A DNA stretch of 64,000 bases. Source: Bacteroidales bacterium. GTDB taxonomy: Bacteria; Bacteroidota; Bacteroidia; Bacteroidales; VadinHA17. The notes below the pieces were generated by a model, which worked only from the letters and a program-made list of their open reading frames with translations, was not told the origin of the DNA and did not search any database. This document shows, piece by piece, positions 28,997-42,219 of this stretch (the stretch's first letter is position 1; each line of letters opens with the position of its first letter). The DNA lies in NCBI GenBank assembly GCA_021371855.1, contig JAJFVL010000003.1, positions 1 through 64,000 of the forward strand, read 5' to 3'. The position numbers were made by a program, and so were the translations under genes.

Positions 28997-30156
28997 AAAA
29001 CCTTCACGGGTTATCCGGTATTAGAGCTTTGTCATTTCTTCTTGCGGTGGCTCTGGCTGTTCCTGTCTCATGGAAAGGATTAACTGGCTTTTATACCTGG
29101 CTTAGCCCTTATATAATGCTTAATTCCCTGTTTTCTCTTAAGTCTCTTGTCTGGCTTAATATAGTTGCTTTTCTTGTTCTGATTTTTATTCTGTTCCGGA
29201 AACGGTGGTTTTGCCATCACCTTTGTCCTGTTGGATGGTGTTGTGATATTGTATCAGGTCTGAATAAACGTACGGTGTTTTCATACAAGTGCTTACCTGA
29301 TATCAATAAATGGCTGGCAATTCTTTCGATAGCTGCAGCTTTGTTTGGACTCCCTCTTTTTATATTTCTGGATCCCTTAGCCGTATTTAACGGATTTTTT
29401 ACAGTATTCTCAGGGAGGTTAAGTATTATTGCAATAATATCCCTTTTGGGATTTCCACTTCTTCTGCTGACACATCTGTTTTTTCCAGGTTTATGGTGTG
29501 CAAGAATTTGCCCTTTGGGCGGATTACAATTAATTATGACTGATGTGAAAAATCTGGTTGACAAGCTCTTCAGCAAGAAGGAAGAAGAACCTCTGCCGAT
29601 AGGTGTGGGCAGACGGTATTTTCTGATGTCAGGTATTGGATTATTGGGAGGTGCAATGATTCCTCGGTTTCTGAAACCTCCGGAAGAAAAAAATATTCGT
29701 CCCCCTGCTGCAGTTGCGCCTGTTTTATTTAACAGTTTGTGTTGCAGATGTGGCAATTGTATTAAAGCATGTCCTACCGGAATTATATATCCTGAGACAG
29801 ACTCTGACAACCTGTTGGGGTGGATGACTCCGGCGATAAGTTTTAAATCGGGTTACTGTCTTGAAACATGTAATAAGTGTGGTACAGTATGTTCAAGTGG
29901 CGCCATTACAATTTTCAGCGTGAAAGCTAAAAGTCAATTGTTTATCGGAACAGCGGAAGTTCATCTGGAAAATTGTCTTTTGGTGAATAATAAAGAGTGT
30001 ATAAAGTGCAGGGAATCATGCAAATATGATGCACTTAAACTTGTACCTGAAAAAAATATGCTGAATGCTGTTCCGGTGGTCGACACTGATAAGTGTGTCG
30101 GATGCGGAGCATGTGAGGTGATCTGTCCTGAAAATTGTATTAAAATTAAGCCCTAA
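28993..30156 (+). CDS. NapH-NapG-like fusion: membrane ferredoxin with internal Tat-like signal
   Basis: A 387-residue protein. Residues 1-190 are a NapH-like membrane part with about four hydrophobic segments and two CxxxCP motifs (CHHLCP at 74-79; CARICP at 169-174). A twin-arginine motif RRYFLMSGIGLLGGAMIP (207-224) then precedes a ferredoxin part with four cysteine sets: CCRCGNCIKAC (250-260), CLETCNKCGTVC (289-300), CIKCRESC (336-343) and CVGCGACEVICPENC (368-382). This is the order NapH then NapG in one chain. It should pass electrons between the quinone pool and the exported flavoprotein whose gene it overlaps. Confidence 0.8.
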   Translation: MKNLHGLSGIRALSFLLAVALAVPVSWKGLTGFYTWLSPYIMLNSLFSLKSLVWLNIVAFLVLIFILFRKRWFCHHLCPVGWCCDIVSGLNKRTVFSYKCLPDINKWLAILSIAAALFGLPLFIFLDPLAVFNGFFTVFSGRLSIIAIISLLGFPLLLLTHLFFPGLWCARICPLGGLQLIMTDVKNLVDKLFSKKEEEPLPIGVGRRYFLMSGIGLLGGAMIPRFLKPPEEKNIRPPAAVAPVLFNSLCCRCGNCIKACPTGIIYPETDSDNLLGWMTPAISFKSGYCLETCNKCGTVCSSGAITIFSVKAKSQLFIGTAEVHLENCLLVNNKECIKCRESCKYDALKLVPEKNMLNAVPVVDTDKCVGCGACEVICPENCIKIKP

Positions 30157-30159
30157 ATG

Positions 30160-30191
30160 AACATTCCCCGCTTTTTATGGCAGGGAATGTT
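30160..30191. terminator. Hairpin between convergent genes
   Basis: A 9-base perfect stem (AACATTCCC at 30160-30168 with GGGAATGTT at 30183-30191) lies just after the Fe-S gene and before the end of the convergent CE7 gene. There is no strong T run on either strand, so termination is plausible but not certain. Confidence 0.4.
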
Positions 30192-30221
30192 AAAACGTGG
30201 GTATCAGAAACCTGATTCCTT

Positions 30222-31514
30222 TTATTTTACTTTTATCTGTTTTAAAAGCCAGTCATTGACAGCTTCAGTTTCTTCCGGGAATGTCCAGTGGCCGGTTTCC
30301 TGGAAAATGTGCAATTCTTTTGGCGCATTAATTACGTTGTAAGCCGAAAACATCGATGTCGGAGGGCAGGTAAGATCATTATATCCCCACGAATAGAACC
30401 CTGGAATAGTGATTCTTCTGGCAAAATTTACAACATCGTAATAATCAAGCGTTTCGACTTCTCCTGGTTTCGGTTGGGCATTTCTGAAATAATGTGGCCA
30501 GCCACCGGCTCTTTTGTTAAGATAACCTGCATAATCACAAAGGGCAGGATATAAAGCAGCCATATATTTTATTCTTTTGTCGAGAGCAGCTGTAGTTATT
30601 GTAAGAGCTCCCCCCTGACTTCCACCGGTAACGGCAATATCTGTTCCGTTAAACTCGGGTAATGAGAAGATAAAATCAACTGCTCTTACGCATCCCAGGT
30701 AAACTCTTTTATAATAAAAAGCATCACGGTTATTCATTTTTACTGTCCAGTACGAAGACAATGCTGCACTTACAAGATTACTATAAACCTGATTGTCAAG
30801 GTTTACCGGAATGCCATGTATTCCTATTTCAAGTGTAATTACTCCAAGACCTGCTGTTTTTGGATCTCCGTTATAAGGACGGATCCCTGCGCCTGGAACT
30901 CTTAAGATTGCAGGATACTTCCCTGCTTTTTTGGGCATTGCCAGAATACCGTAGATCCTCGATCCGATTGCTTCATTCTGAAAGCTGATCTGGTAAACAT
31001 TAGCTTCGCTTGTACACCGTTCAGGCATGAGAGTAATTTGTGGATCAAGATTTATTTTACGGGCTTCAGAAATTGCATTGCCCCAGAAAGTATCAAAGTC
31101 AGAAGGATCTTTTACAGTAGGTTTTATCTTTTCTGGTTCAAATCCTGCAGTTGCAAGCCCTTCGTATATTTTACCATCAACTTTAGCAGTTACTCTTACA
31201 CGGTAAAAACCAGGTATTTTCATTGTTCCTGAAAGTTCCATCTTCCCGTTTTTCAGAACAACACCCTCTTTTTTCACGTCGGGCAACGTTTCAGGCCCTG
31301 TTTCATAATCTACAATGACATTTTCCAACAGGTTCCCATACTGAAGTACCTGTACGGAAAATTTTGCTTCCTCATTAACCTTGTACGTCCAGTCTTTATG
31401 ATTGGGCGATACAATTACTTTAACAAGAGTTGTTGCCGGTTGTGAAATGGCAGTAACCGACAAAGCGATCAATAATACTGACTGTAATAACAGTCTTGTC
31501 ATCCTGGTTTTCAT
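30222..31514 (-). CDS. Acetylxylan esterase family (CE7-like), secreted
   Basis: A 430-residue exported alpha/beta-hydrolase with an N-terminal signal, an Ig-like segment (about 30-125) and an AXE1-type catalytic domain (about 130-430). The triad is visible: Ser299 in GGSQGG, Asp380 in YNDLTCPP and His409 in ETGHW. The RVPGAGIRPYNG block is typical of CE7. It should remove acetyl groups from xylo-oligosaccharides or other acetylated sugars. It is convergent with the island. The start codon sits at the end of a two-hairpin leader element, and a consensus promoter lies about 310 bases upstream. Confidence 0.85.
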   Translation of the reverse strand: MKTRMTRLLLQSVLLIALSVTAISQPATTLVKVIVSPNHKDWTYKVNEEAKFSVQVLQYGNLLENVIVDYETGPETLPDVKKEGVVLKNGKMELSGTMKIPGFYRVRVTAKVDGKIYEGLATAGFEPEKIKPTVKDPSDFDTFWGNAISEARKINLDPQITLMPERCTSEANVYQISFQNEAIGSRIYGILAMPKKAGKYPAILRVPGAGIRPYNGDPKTAGLGVITLEIGIHGIPVNLDNQVYSNLVSAALSSYWTVKMNNRDAFYYKRVYLGCVRAVDFIFSLPEFNGTDIAVTGGSQGGALTITTAALDKRIKYMAALYPALCDYAGYLNKRAGGWPHYFRNAQPKPGEVETLDYYDVVNFARRITIPGFYSWGYNDLTCPPTSMFSAYNVINAPKELHIFQETGHWTFPEETEAVNDWLLKQIKVK

Positions 31515-31720
31515 ACGTATATAATTTAATTTTAAAGGTTTCCGCTAAGGTGGGAGAACTACACATGAACCGCTGGCGCGGATTTGCAATCCGTGCATTT
31601 TACTTTGTTGCAATCCATGTAATTTCCATTTTAAAACATTTATTTATTACAAAATTCATTTCTTAATCAATATTATTTCAAAGCACGGATTACAAATCCG
31701 TGCTAGCAAAGCTCATGTGG
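31515..31720 (-). repeat. Two-hairpin leader element, copy 2, with MITE-like outer inverted repeat
   Basis: Read on the minus strand, the segment next to the CE7 start codon repeats the copy-1 tail: TCATGTGTAGTTCTCCC, ACCTTAGCGGAAACC, an AT-rich run, then ATG. The outer arm at 31562-31600 is complementary to 31683-31720 (CACATGA...GC against GC...TCATGTGG), and each arm holds its own palindrome (31576-31596 and 31682-31704, GCACGGATTACAAATCCGTGC type). The 159-base outer unit has the shape of a small non-autonomous mobile element or REP pair. Confidence 0.65.
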
Positions 31721-31828
31721 ATTTCTTAAGTATAGTTAGTTTAAATGTGTTTAACAGGTCAATAATAAAAAGACAAAATAGAACAAAAACGAACTTACAA
31801 AAATTTGATTTTTTTTATAGGTCCAAAA

Positions 31829-31858
31829 CAAAATTACCATTTTTTTTACCAAATCAAA
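31829..31858 (-). promoter_or_regulatory. Bacteroidota promoter for the CE7 gene
   Basis: On the minus strand TTTG (complement of CAAA at 31855-31858) is followed after 18 bases by TAATTTTG (complement of 31829-31836), matching TTTG-N19-TAnnTTTG closely. Transcription would start near 31823, leaving a leader of about 310 bases that contains the whole repeat element before the ATG at 31514. Confidence 0.5.
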
Positions 31859-31889
31859 ATATAGGTATAGCCAGTCTGATTTGATTCTT

Positions 31890-31897
31890 TATTTTTG
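31890..31897 (+). promoter_or_regulatory. Probable -7 box for the APC permease
   Basis: TATTTTTG matches TAnnTTTG and lies 20 bases before the ATG at 31917, which would leave a very short leader. No convincing -33 TTG is seen at the right spacing. Confidence 0.35.
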
Positions 31898-31916
31898 TTA
31901 GATATAAATTTATTTA

Positions 31917-33365
31917 ATGAAGTCAGAAAACAATCTCCTTCAAAAACGGGTAAATCTATTTGATGGAATTTCCATCGTTGCCGGCGCTATGATTGGCTCG
32001 GGTATTTTTATTGTCAGTGCTGATATTGCCAGGACCGTTGGTTCCCCCGGATGGCTTATGATAGTCTGGCTTATTACCGGCATAATCACTGTGATAGGGG
32101 CATTATGTTATGGGGAACTGGCTTCAATGATGCCTAATGTCGGAGGTCAGTATGTATATCTTCGGGAAGCATATCATCCACTTTTGGGATTTCTTTTTGG
32201 CTGGACTACTTTTCTTGTAATACAATGTGGATCGATTGCTGCCGTTGCTGTTGCTTTTGCCAAGTTTTCAGGAGTCCTGTTTCCATGGATTTCTGAAAAA
32301 AATACATTGTTGCAGCTTGGTTTTCTGAAAATTAACAGCACTATGGTTGTAGCCATATTAATGATCTTATTTCTGACATGGCTTAATACTTTGGGAATAG
32401 TGACAGGCAAAACAGTGCAGAATATTTTTTCATCTACCAAGGTTATTGCACTTCTTGGCCTGATTGCTGTAGGGTTCCTGGCTACAAATAATATCAATTC
32501 TCTCGAAATAAATAAGGAGGTTTTCTGGCAGGCAGGGAAGGTTGGCGCTGATAATCAGGTGATACCGCTTGTCGGGATTGCCCTGATTACAGCTATCGGG
32601 ACTTCGCTGGTAGGTTCTTTGTTCTCAGCAGATGCATGGTATGATGTTACATTTATTTCAGGTGAAGTCATTAACCCGAAGCGGAATGTCCCTTTAAGCC
32701 TGTTTTTCGGCACTTTGATAGTTTCAGCTTTATACATGCTTGTTAATTATGTATATATTAAAATTTTACCTCTTTCAGGCTCTCCTGATGGTACAGATGT
32801 ACTGAGCCGGGGTATACAGTATGCTACTGACGACAGGGTGGCCACATCGGCAATGAGTGTTGTCTTTGGAGATTATGCTGCAGTAATAATGGCTATACTT
32901 ATTATGATAAGTACATTTGGTTGTAATCATGGGCTTATTATGGCAGGACCGAGGGTATACTATGCCATGGCAAAAGATGGACTGTTTTTCAGTAAAGTTG
33001 GTGAAATAAATAAAAACGGTGTTCCTGGATTTGCAATAATTATTCAGGGGATATGGTCGATATTGCTTTGTATGTCAGGAACATATAGTGATCTTCTTGA
33101 TTACGTGATCTTTGCCGTATTGTTGTTCTTTGCACTTACAATCCTGTCAATTTTTATCCTCAGGGTTAAAAAGCCTGATATTCCCCGGTCTTATAAAGCC
33201 CTTGGCTATCCTGTTGTTCCTGCAATTTACATTCTGACAACAGTGCTTATAATGGTGATCCTTCTGATCTACAAACCTCTATATACTTTCCCCGGTTTGG
33301 GAATCGTCATAATGGGAGTTCCGGTATTCTATATCTGGAGAAAATACAACAGAAAAAAGAAATAG
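31917..33365 (+). CDS. APC superfamily amino acid permease
   Basis: A 482-residue inner-membrane transporter with about 12 hydrophobic segments. The first, GAMIGSGIFIVSADIA, is the substrate-binding GSG motif of the APC family, followed by GALCYGELASMMPNVGGQYVYL. It exchanges or imports amino acids. It is not obviously connected with glycan breakdown. Its -7 box lies back to back with the CE7 promoter. Specificity cannot be determined; LAT/CAT-like subfamilies are possible. Confidence 0.85.
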   Translation: MKSENNLLQKRVNLFDGISIVAGAMIGSGIFIVSADIARTVGSPGWLMIVWLITGIITVIGALCYGELASMMPNVGGQYVYLREAYHPLLGFLFGWTTFLVIQCGSIAAVAVAFAKFSGVLFPWISEKNTLLQLGFLKINSTMVVAILMILFLTWLNTLGIVTGKTVQNIFSSTKVIALLGLIAVGFLATNNINSLEINKEVFWQAGKVGADNQVIPLVGIALITAIGTSLVGSLFSADAWYDVTFISGEVINPKRNVPLSLFFGTLIVSALYMLVNYVYIKILPLSGSPDGTDVLSRGIQYATDDRVATSAMSVVFGDYAAVIMAILIMISTFGCNHGLIMAGPRVYYAMAKDGLFFSKVGEINKNGVPGFAIIIQGIWSILLCMSGTYSDLLDYVIFAVLLFFALTILSIFILRVKKPDIPRSYKALGYPVVPAIYILTTVLIMVILLIYKPLYTFPGLGIVIMGVPVFYIWRKYNRKKK

Positions 33366-33402
33366 AGTAAGATATATTTAATTACCTCTCTGGCACGTAA
33401 AC

Positions 33403-33516
33403 ATGGATATAAGACAGGAATTAATAAGGTCGTCAGTAACTGATGGTTCTTATCAGAAATTTATTATACCTTACGTTGACCAATGGCAGTTGAGGCTGGT
33501 TGTAAGTAAAAATTGA
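33403..33516 (+). CDS. Possible 37-codon ORF, unrecognised
   Basis: ATG at 33403 opens 37 codons (MDIRQELIRSSVTDG to RLVVSKN) in the 179-base gap before the GH36 gene. Its composition looks protein-like rather than random, but there is no promoter, ribosome site or known family. It may be the remnant of a longer gene, a small peptide, or chance. Confidence 0.25.
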   Translation: MDIRQELIRSSVTDGSYQKFIIPYVDQWQLRLVVSKN

Positions 33517-33544
33517 TCAATACGTTTTAAATCAATACCATACG

Positions 33545-35599
33545 ATGATGAAAGTGTTTAAAATTAAATTAGCCATTACGATAGCAATGGTTGCATTAAT
33601 CTGCAGCGACCAGGTGAATGGTCAATCTGGTTCAGTAAATGGTGTTAATCCACAGCAGTGGGTAAAAGAGCACTTTGCGAAAGGAAAAGTTCCTCCTTTC
33701 TCTTTTAATTATGGAGGAACAAATTCAAAGACATTCATTACCAAATGGAAATATTCTGCCGAAAAACTGGTAAGTGATGATCAGAATGTTGAAAAGAACC
33801 TTTATTCCTATAAGGATAACAAAAGCGGTCTTGTCGTAAGATGTTTTGTTACTTCATATAAAGATTTTCCGGCTGTAGAATGGGTAATAAGGTTTTCAAA
33901 TACGTCGTCTTTAAATACTCCGGTCATAGAATCGGGAGAGGCTATCGATTATTTGTTCGGATATAAAACAAAAGGAACATTTGTTCTTCATCATTCCATG
34001 GGAAGCAATGCAAAACGAATTGATTTTCAGCCGGTAGATGAAAACATGCTGATTGGGAAAAAGATATCAATGATGCCTTCAGGCGGACGATCTTCAGATA
34101 ATGCAGCTTTCCCATTCTTCAATATTGAAGCTCCCGGACAGGAAGGGACAGTTGTTGCAGTGGGCTGGACCGGAAAATGGCAGGCAGATGTTGAGCAGAC
34201 AGATGAAAGATCAGTGTCGTTGAAATCGGGTATGGCGAAAATGAACCTGGTTTTATATCCCGGAGAGGAGATCAGAACCCCATTAATTTGTCTTCTTTTC
34301 TGGAAAGGCAATGACCGTATGATCGGTCACAACCAGTTCAGACAATTTATTCTGGCACATCACTCGCGCAGGATAAATGGCAAGTTTGCCGGGTATCCTT
34401 TATCGGGCAGTTTTGATTATGGCGATCCTGCTCCTTGTAATGAATATAATTGTCTGACTGCTGATTACGCTATTGCTATAGTAAATCGTTATAAACAATT
34501 CAGGATTACTCCTGAAGTGTTCTGGCTTGATGCCGGATGGTATACAGGATGTGGCTGGGATAAAGGAGACTGGTGGCAGAATGTGGGGAACTGGACGGTT
34601 GAAAAAGACCGTTTCCCGAACGGGCTGAAACCTGTTTCGGACGCCGTGCATGCTGTTGGCTCAAAATTTATGGTATGGTTCGAACCTGAACGTGTCCGTA
34701 AAGAGACTCAGATAGATAATGAACATCCTCAGTGGTTGTTGAAACTTCCGGGACAGGATAATGCCCTTTTTAATCTGGGTGATGATGATGCACGGTTATG
34801 GTTAACAGATTATATCTCCGCTTTTCTGAAAAAGGAAGGTATCGATTATTACCGTCAGGATTTCAACTTTGATCCTTCTCCTTACTGGGAGAATAATGAC
34901 ACACCTACCCGCATCGGTATGTCCGAAATAAAGCATATAGAAGGTTTATACGCTTATTGGGACAGCCTGCTTGTCCGCTTTCCCAATCTTCTGATTGATA
35001 ATTGTGCCAGTGGCGGACGACGTCTGGATATTGAAACCACCACACGCAGCGCTCCATTGTGGCGCACCGACTATCAGTATGGTGAACCAAACGGTTATCA
35101 GTGTCATACATATGGGCTTAACTTCTATCTCCCTGTTCATGGGACTGCAGTGTACAAGACTGATAACTATACATTCAGATCGGGATTAGGGGCAACAATG
35201 GTTACTAATTGGGAAATTACCGGGAGGAACTCCGAATCGATACCATCAATACAAAAACGCCTGGCTGAATATAAAACCCTCCGTCCCTATTTTTATGGTG
35301 ATTATTATCCTCTTACTGGTACGGATAACATGACTCAGGACGATGTCTGGCTGGCATACCAGCTTGACAGACCTGCTGAAGGTGATGGCATAATTCTGGC
35401 TTTCAGAAGGAAAGATTGCAATGTGGAAGCTATCACTGTAAAACTGGGTGGTGTAGATTCTGGTACAAGCTATGTGCTTACAGATGAAGATTTGCAGATA
35501 ATAAAAACTGTATCAGGTGAAGAACTGAAGAAAGGCATTATACTTACTGCAAAAGACAAACCAGGGTCTGTTTTAATAAAGTATAAAAAAACTTTGTAA
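33545..35599 (+). CDS. GH36 alpha-galactosidase, secreted
   Basis: A 684-residue enzyme with a signal peptide (to about residue 27), an N-terminal beta-supersandwich, and a TIM barrel. Catalytic residues are clear: nucleophile Asp439 in YRQDFNFDP, and acid/base Asp509 in LWRTDY after DNCASGGRRLD. VFWLDAGWYTG and MVWFEPERV are family blocks. It removes alpha-linked galactose from galactomannan, raffinose-type sugars or glycan side chains. It stands alone between the permease and an rRNA methyltransferase. Confidence 0.9.
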   Translation: MMKVFKIKLAITIAMVALICSDQVNGQSGSVNGVNPQQWVKEHFAKGKVPPFSFNYGGTNSKTFITKWKYSAEKLVSDDQNVEKNLYSYKDNKSGLVVRCFVTSYKDFPAVEWVIRFSNTSSLNTPVIESGEAIDYLFGYKTKGTFVLHHSMGSNAKRIDFQPVDENMLIGKKISMMPSGGRSSDNAAFPFFNIEAPGQEGTVVAVGWTGKWQADVEQTDERSVSLKSGMAKMNLVLYPGEEIRTPLICLLFWKGNDRMIGHNQFRQFILAHHSRRINGKFAGYPLSGSFDYGDPAPCNEYNCLTADYAIAIVNRYKQFRITPEVFWLDAGWYTGCGWDKGDWWQNVGNWTVEKDRFPNGLKPVSDAVHAVGSKFMVWFEPERVRKETQIDNEHPQWLLKLPGQDNALFNLGDDDARLWLTDYISAFLKKEGIDYYRQDFNFDPSPYWENNDTPTRIGMSEIKHIEGLYAYWDSLLVRFPNLLIDNCASGGRRLDIETTTRSAPLWRTDYQYGEPNGYQCHTYGLNFYLPVHGTAVYKTDNYTFRSGLGATMVTNWEITGRNSESIPSIQKRLAEYKTLRPYFYGDYYPLTGTDNMTQDDVWLAYQLDRPAEGDGIILAFRRKDCNVEAITVKLGGVDSGTSYVLTDEDLQIIKTVSGEELKKGIILTAKDKPGSVLIKYKKTL

Positions 35600-35626
35600 T
35601 AAGAAGCAGAATGTTAAAGACGCTAT

Positions 35627-40298
<4,672 letters not shown>

Positions 40299-40303
40299 CA
40301 TTT

Positions 40304-40393
40304 CTCATTGTCTCTCCTGGTTTCTCTGTGCCTCTCTGTGTAACCAAAAAAAACTTTCAAAGAGTCCACAGAAAAACCACGAGAGGCAATGAG
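40304..40393. repeat. Long imperfect inverted repeat between convergent genes
   Basis: Two 27-base arms (40304-40330 and 40367-40393) pair with four mismatches around a 36-base loop; arms have the CTCTCCTGGTTTCTCTGTG character. It lies between the GH2 and PHP stop codons and could act as a two-way terminator or be a dispersed intergenic repeat. Confidence 0.6.
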
Positions 40394-40408
40394 GTTTTAT
40401 TGACAGAT

Positions 40409-41476
40409 TCAATATTTTAGTTCAATCTTCAGTACCTCATTTTCCCCTATTATTACATTTTTTACATCGTAAACCAAAGGAGCAGCAACCTTTTTATTTA
40501 TAACAATCCTTGTTACAGAATTTGCAGCTAAGGTAATTGATGCCGGAGCATCAGGGATGCCATTGACGAGGTAGAATGGAACATCCGAATTATTAGTCAC
40601 TTCAAAATATAGATTCTTCTCATTCTCATAATATGGTTTGCCTACAGAAATACACTGATAAATAAACGGTTTTGCGTACTCTTCTTTTCCAACAAGCTTA
40701 TCCTGGAAATATACCATTGTACGTCCTGCGAACATAGCCTCCTTAAGCGCATCGCTTGTTCTCTCCTTTGCAAAAACAAGAGTCATGGGTCTGTTGTTAT
40801 AATCAGGTTCTTTGTAAATCTCACTTATTACACCGTGGACATCGCTGTTCCCTGTCAATGTCAGGTTGTTATCTTTTGCGAATTTGAAAACCAGAGGGTA
40901 ATATTCGTTGCTATTAAAAAATTCAACTCCATGAAGCCATCCTTTCTTAATAAGCTTCTCATGTATGTCGTACATCCGGGGAATTCCGTCAGGCTGTTGT
41001 GCTTTCCATCCAGGGTGGTTCCACTGCAGGAATGCTCCCTGTTTGATAGCAGCTTCAAAAGAATCCCATACTGAATCTTGTAGAATAAGCGATGCATCAG
41101 AGATAAACAGTGCATTAAAATGCCCCGGGGGCATTTTTCTTGTTATTTCAGCGCCATGGACGAGAATCAGATTTCTCTCTTTTGCATATGTTTCTCCTAT
41201 TTTCCATGCTGCATTGAAGTCAACAGGAACATAATTTTTATGTGGTGTGTACTCAAGATGGTCTGTAAATGCAAGAGCATCAAGACCATCGCGTACGGCT
41301 TCATCTATCCTGACTGTCGGCCATACATTTGCATCCGAAAAAACAGTATGTATATGAAAATCACATTTTAGTGTGATATAGCCCGGAAGATTGGGCAGCT
41401 TTACAATCTTCCTCTGCCCATAAATGCTAAGGGTAATAAAAGTCAGTAGTAAGATCAGGATTGAATTTTTTTTCAT
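40409..41476 (-). CDS. Secreted PHP-domain phosphodiesterase (Sb-PDE-like)
   Basis: A 355-residue protein with a signal peptide (to about residue 20) and a PHP metal-dependent phosphoesterase domain: CDFHIHTVFSDA, AFTDHLEYTPH, VHGAEITRKMPPGH and GNSDVHG give the expected His and Asp ligands. The name is taken from a phosphodiesterase group of this kind; the natural substrate is unknown. An exported member next to glycosidases suggests phosphodiester cleavage outside the cytoplasm. Residues 270-355 form an additional beta-rich domain. Confidence 0.75.
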   Translation of the reverse strand: MKKNSILILLLTFITLSIYGQRKIVKLPNLPGYITLKCDFHIHTVFSDANVWPTVRIDEAVRDGLDALAFTDHLEYTPHKNYVPVDFNAAWKIGETYAKERNLILVHGAEITRKMPPGHFNALFISDASLILQDSVWDSFEAAIKQGAFLQWNHPGWKAQQPDGIPRMYDIHEKLIKKGWLHGVEFFNSNEYYPLVFKFAKDNNLTLTGNSDVHGVISEIYKEPDYNNRPMTLVFAKERTSDALKEAMFAGRTMVYFQDKLVGKEEYAKPFIYQCISVGKPYYENEKNLYFEVTNNSDVPFYLVNGIPDAPASITLAANSVTRIVINKKVAAPLVYDVKNVIIGENEVLKIELKY

Positions 41477-41584
41477 AGTGATAGTGTTATTAAATTATTA
41501 TTATAAGGATTTCCACTGTCCAGCCAGCCGGCTGGTCTGTGTCCTCTGTTTAAGTTCTTCTTTCTCATACCTTATGGTATATTC

Positions 41585-42208
41585 CTATATCTTTTCATAA
41601 AAATAGGCTATTTTCTGATCCACATCATCCCACGTGTAAATTTTCTTGTGCCTGTTCAGATAATAAAAATTCAGCAAGGCAAAGTCCCCGGCGCACATAG
41701 TAGCATGAACAAAAAGGAGCACCGAAAGGCTCCATTTCCACAAGCCCGGAAGAGTGAAAACAAGAAATATAACAGAAATGCTTATAATGAGAAATGGAAT
41801 AACAGCCACAAGCTTGAACTGAAGAGGCGGGGTAACATATCTGTGCGCCGTAACATAAAACAGATTTTGTTTAAGATCCATCCCAATCCGCAATCTTTTT
41901 GCACCGAAAAAGAAATAAGGAATCAGGTGCAATAATTCATGCACCGGGATGCAGATTACAGGAAAAACAACAAACCCGAGTACAGAATGAAAAAGAACTT
42001 TTTTGATGGGGAAATATCCTGCAATATTTATCCTCTCTTTAACTGCAATCGCAAGAAAAATCAGGCAGACTGACCAGAAAAAGATAGTCATCCCCGACTT
42101 TCTCTTTATGTAATCCAGAATAAACTGAACAAGATCATGATAAGATATTGCAAGTATCTGCCTGAATCTGTTCTGATCGTCAAGATCTTCAACAAGTAAT
42201 GCCATAAT
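41585..42208 (-). CDS. DUF3267 membrane protein, putative zinc peptidase
   Basis: A 207-residue protein with about four membrane segments and an HELLH zinc motif (89-93), as in the DUF3267 putative zincin group. The frame is open to 42487, overlapping the opposite gene, but ATG 42208 gives the normal N-terminus (ISYHDLVQFILDYIKRK) and lies 12 bases after a good promoter. Function is unknown; intramembrane or juxtamembrane proteolysis is a family-based guess. Confidence 0.65.
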   Translation of the reverse strand: MMALLVEDLDDQNRFRQILAISYHDLVQFILDYIKRKSGMTIFFWSVCLIFLAIAVKERINIAGYFPIKKVLFHSVLGFVVFPVICIPVHELLHLIPYFFFGAKRLRIGMDLKQNLFYVTAHRYVTPPLQFKLVAVIPFLIISISVIFLVFTLPGLWKWSLSVLLFVHATMCAGDFALLNFYYLNRHKKIYTWDDVDQKIAYFYEKI

Positions 42209-42219
42209 AATGCGTTTAA

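Larger units (their letters stand above)
31721..31916. other. AT-rich divergent promoter region
   Basis: This gap separates the CE7 gene (minus) from the permease (plus). It holds one promoter candidate for each direction, listed separately, and otherwise only AT-rich sequence with no open frame. Confidence 0.5.

Noticed and set aside
29217..29810. 197-codon open frame on the minus strand inside the Fe-S gene
   Set aside because: It is a shadow frame of the NapHG-like gene, which has clear motifs; the minus translation shows no domain.
41524..41535. Perfect 12-base palindrome CCAGCCGGCTGG upstream of the PHP gene
   Set aside because: Too short to call an operator without other copies; no second copy was seen near related genes.
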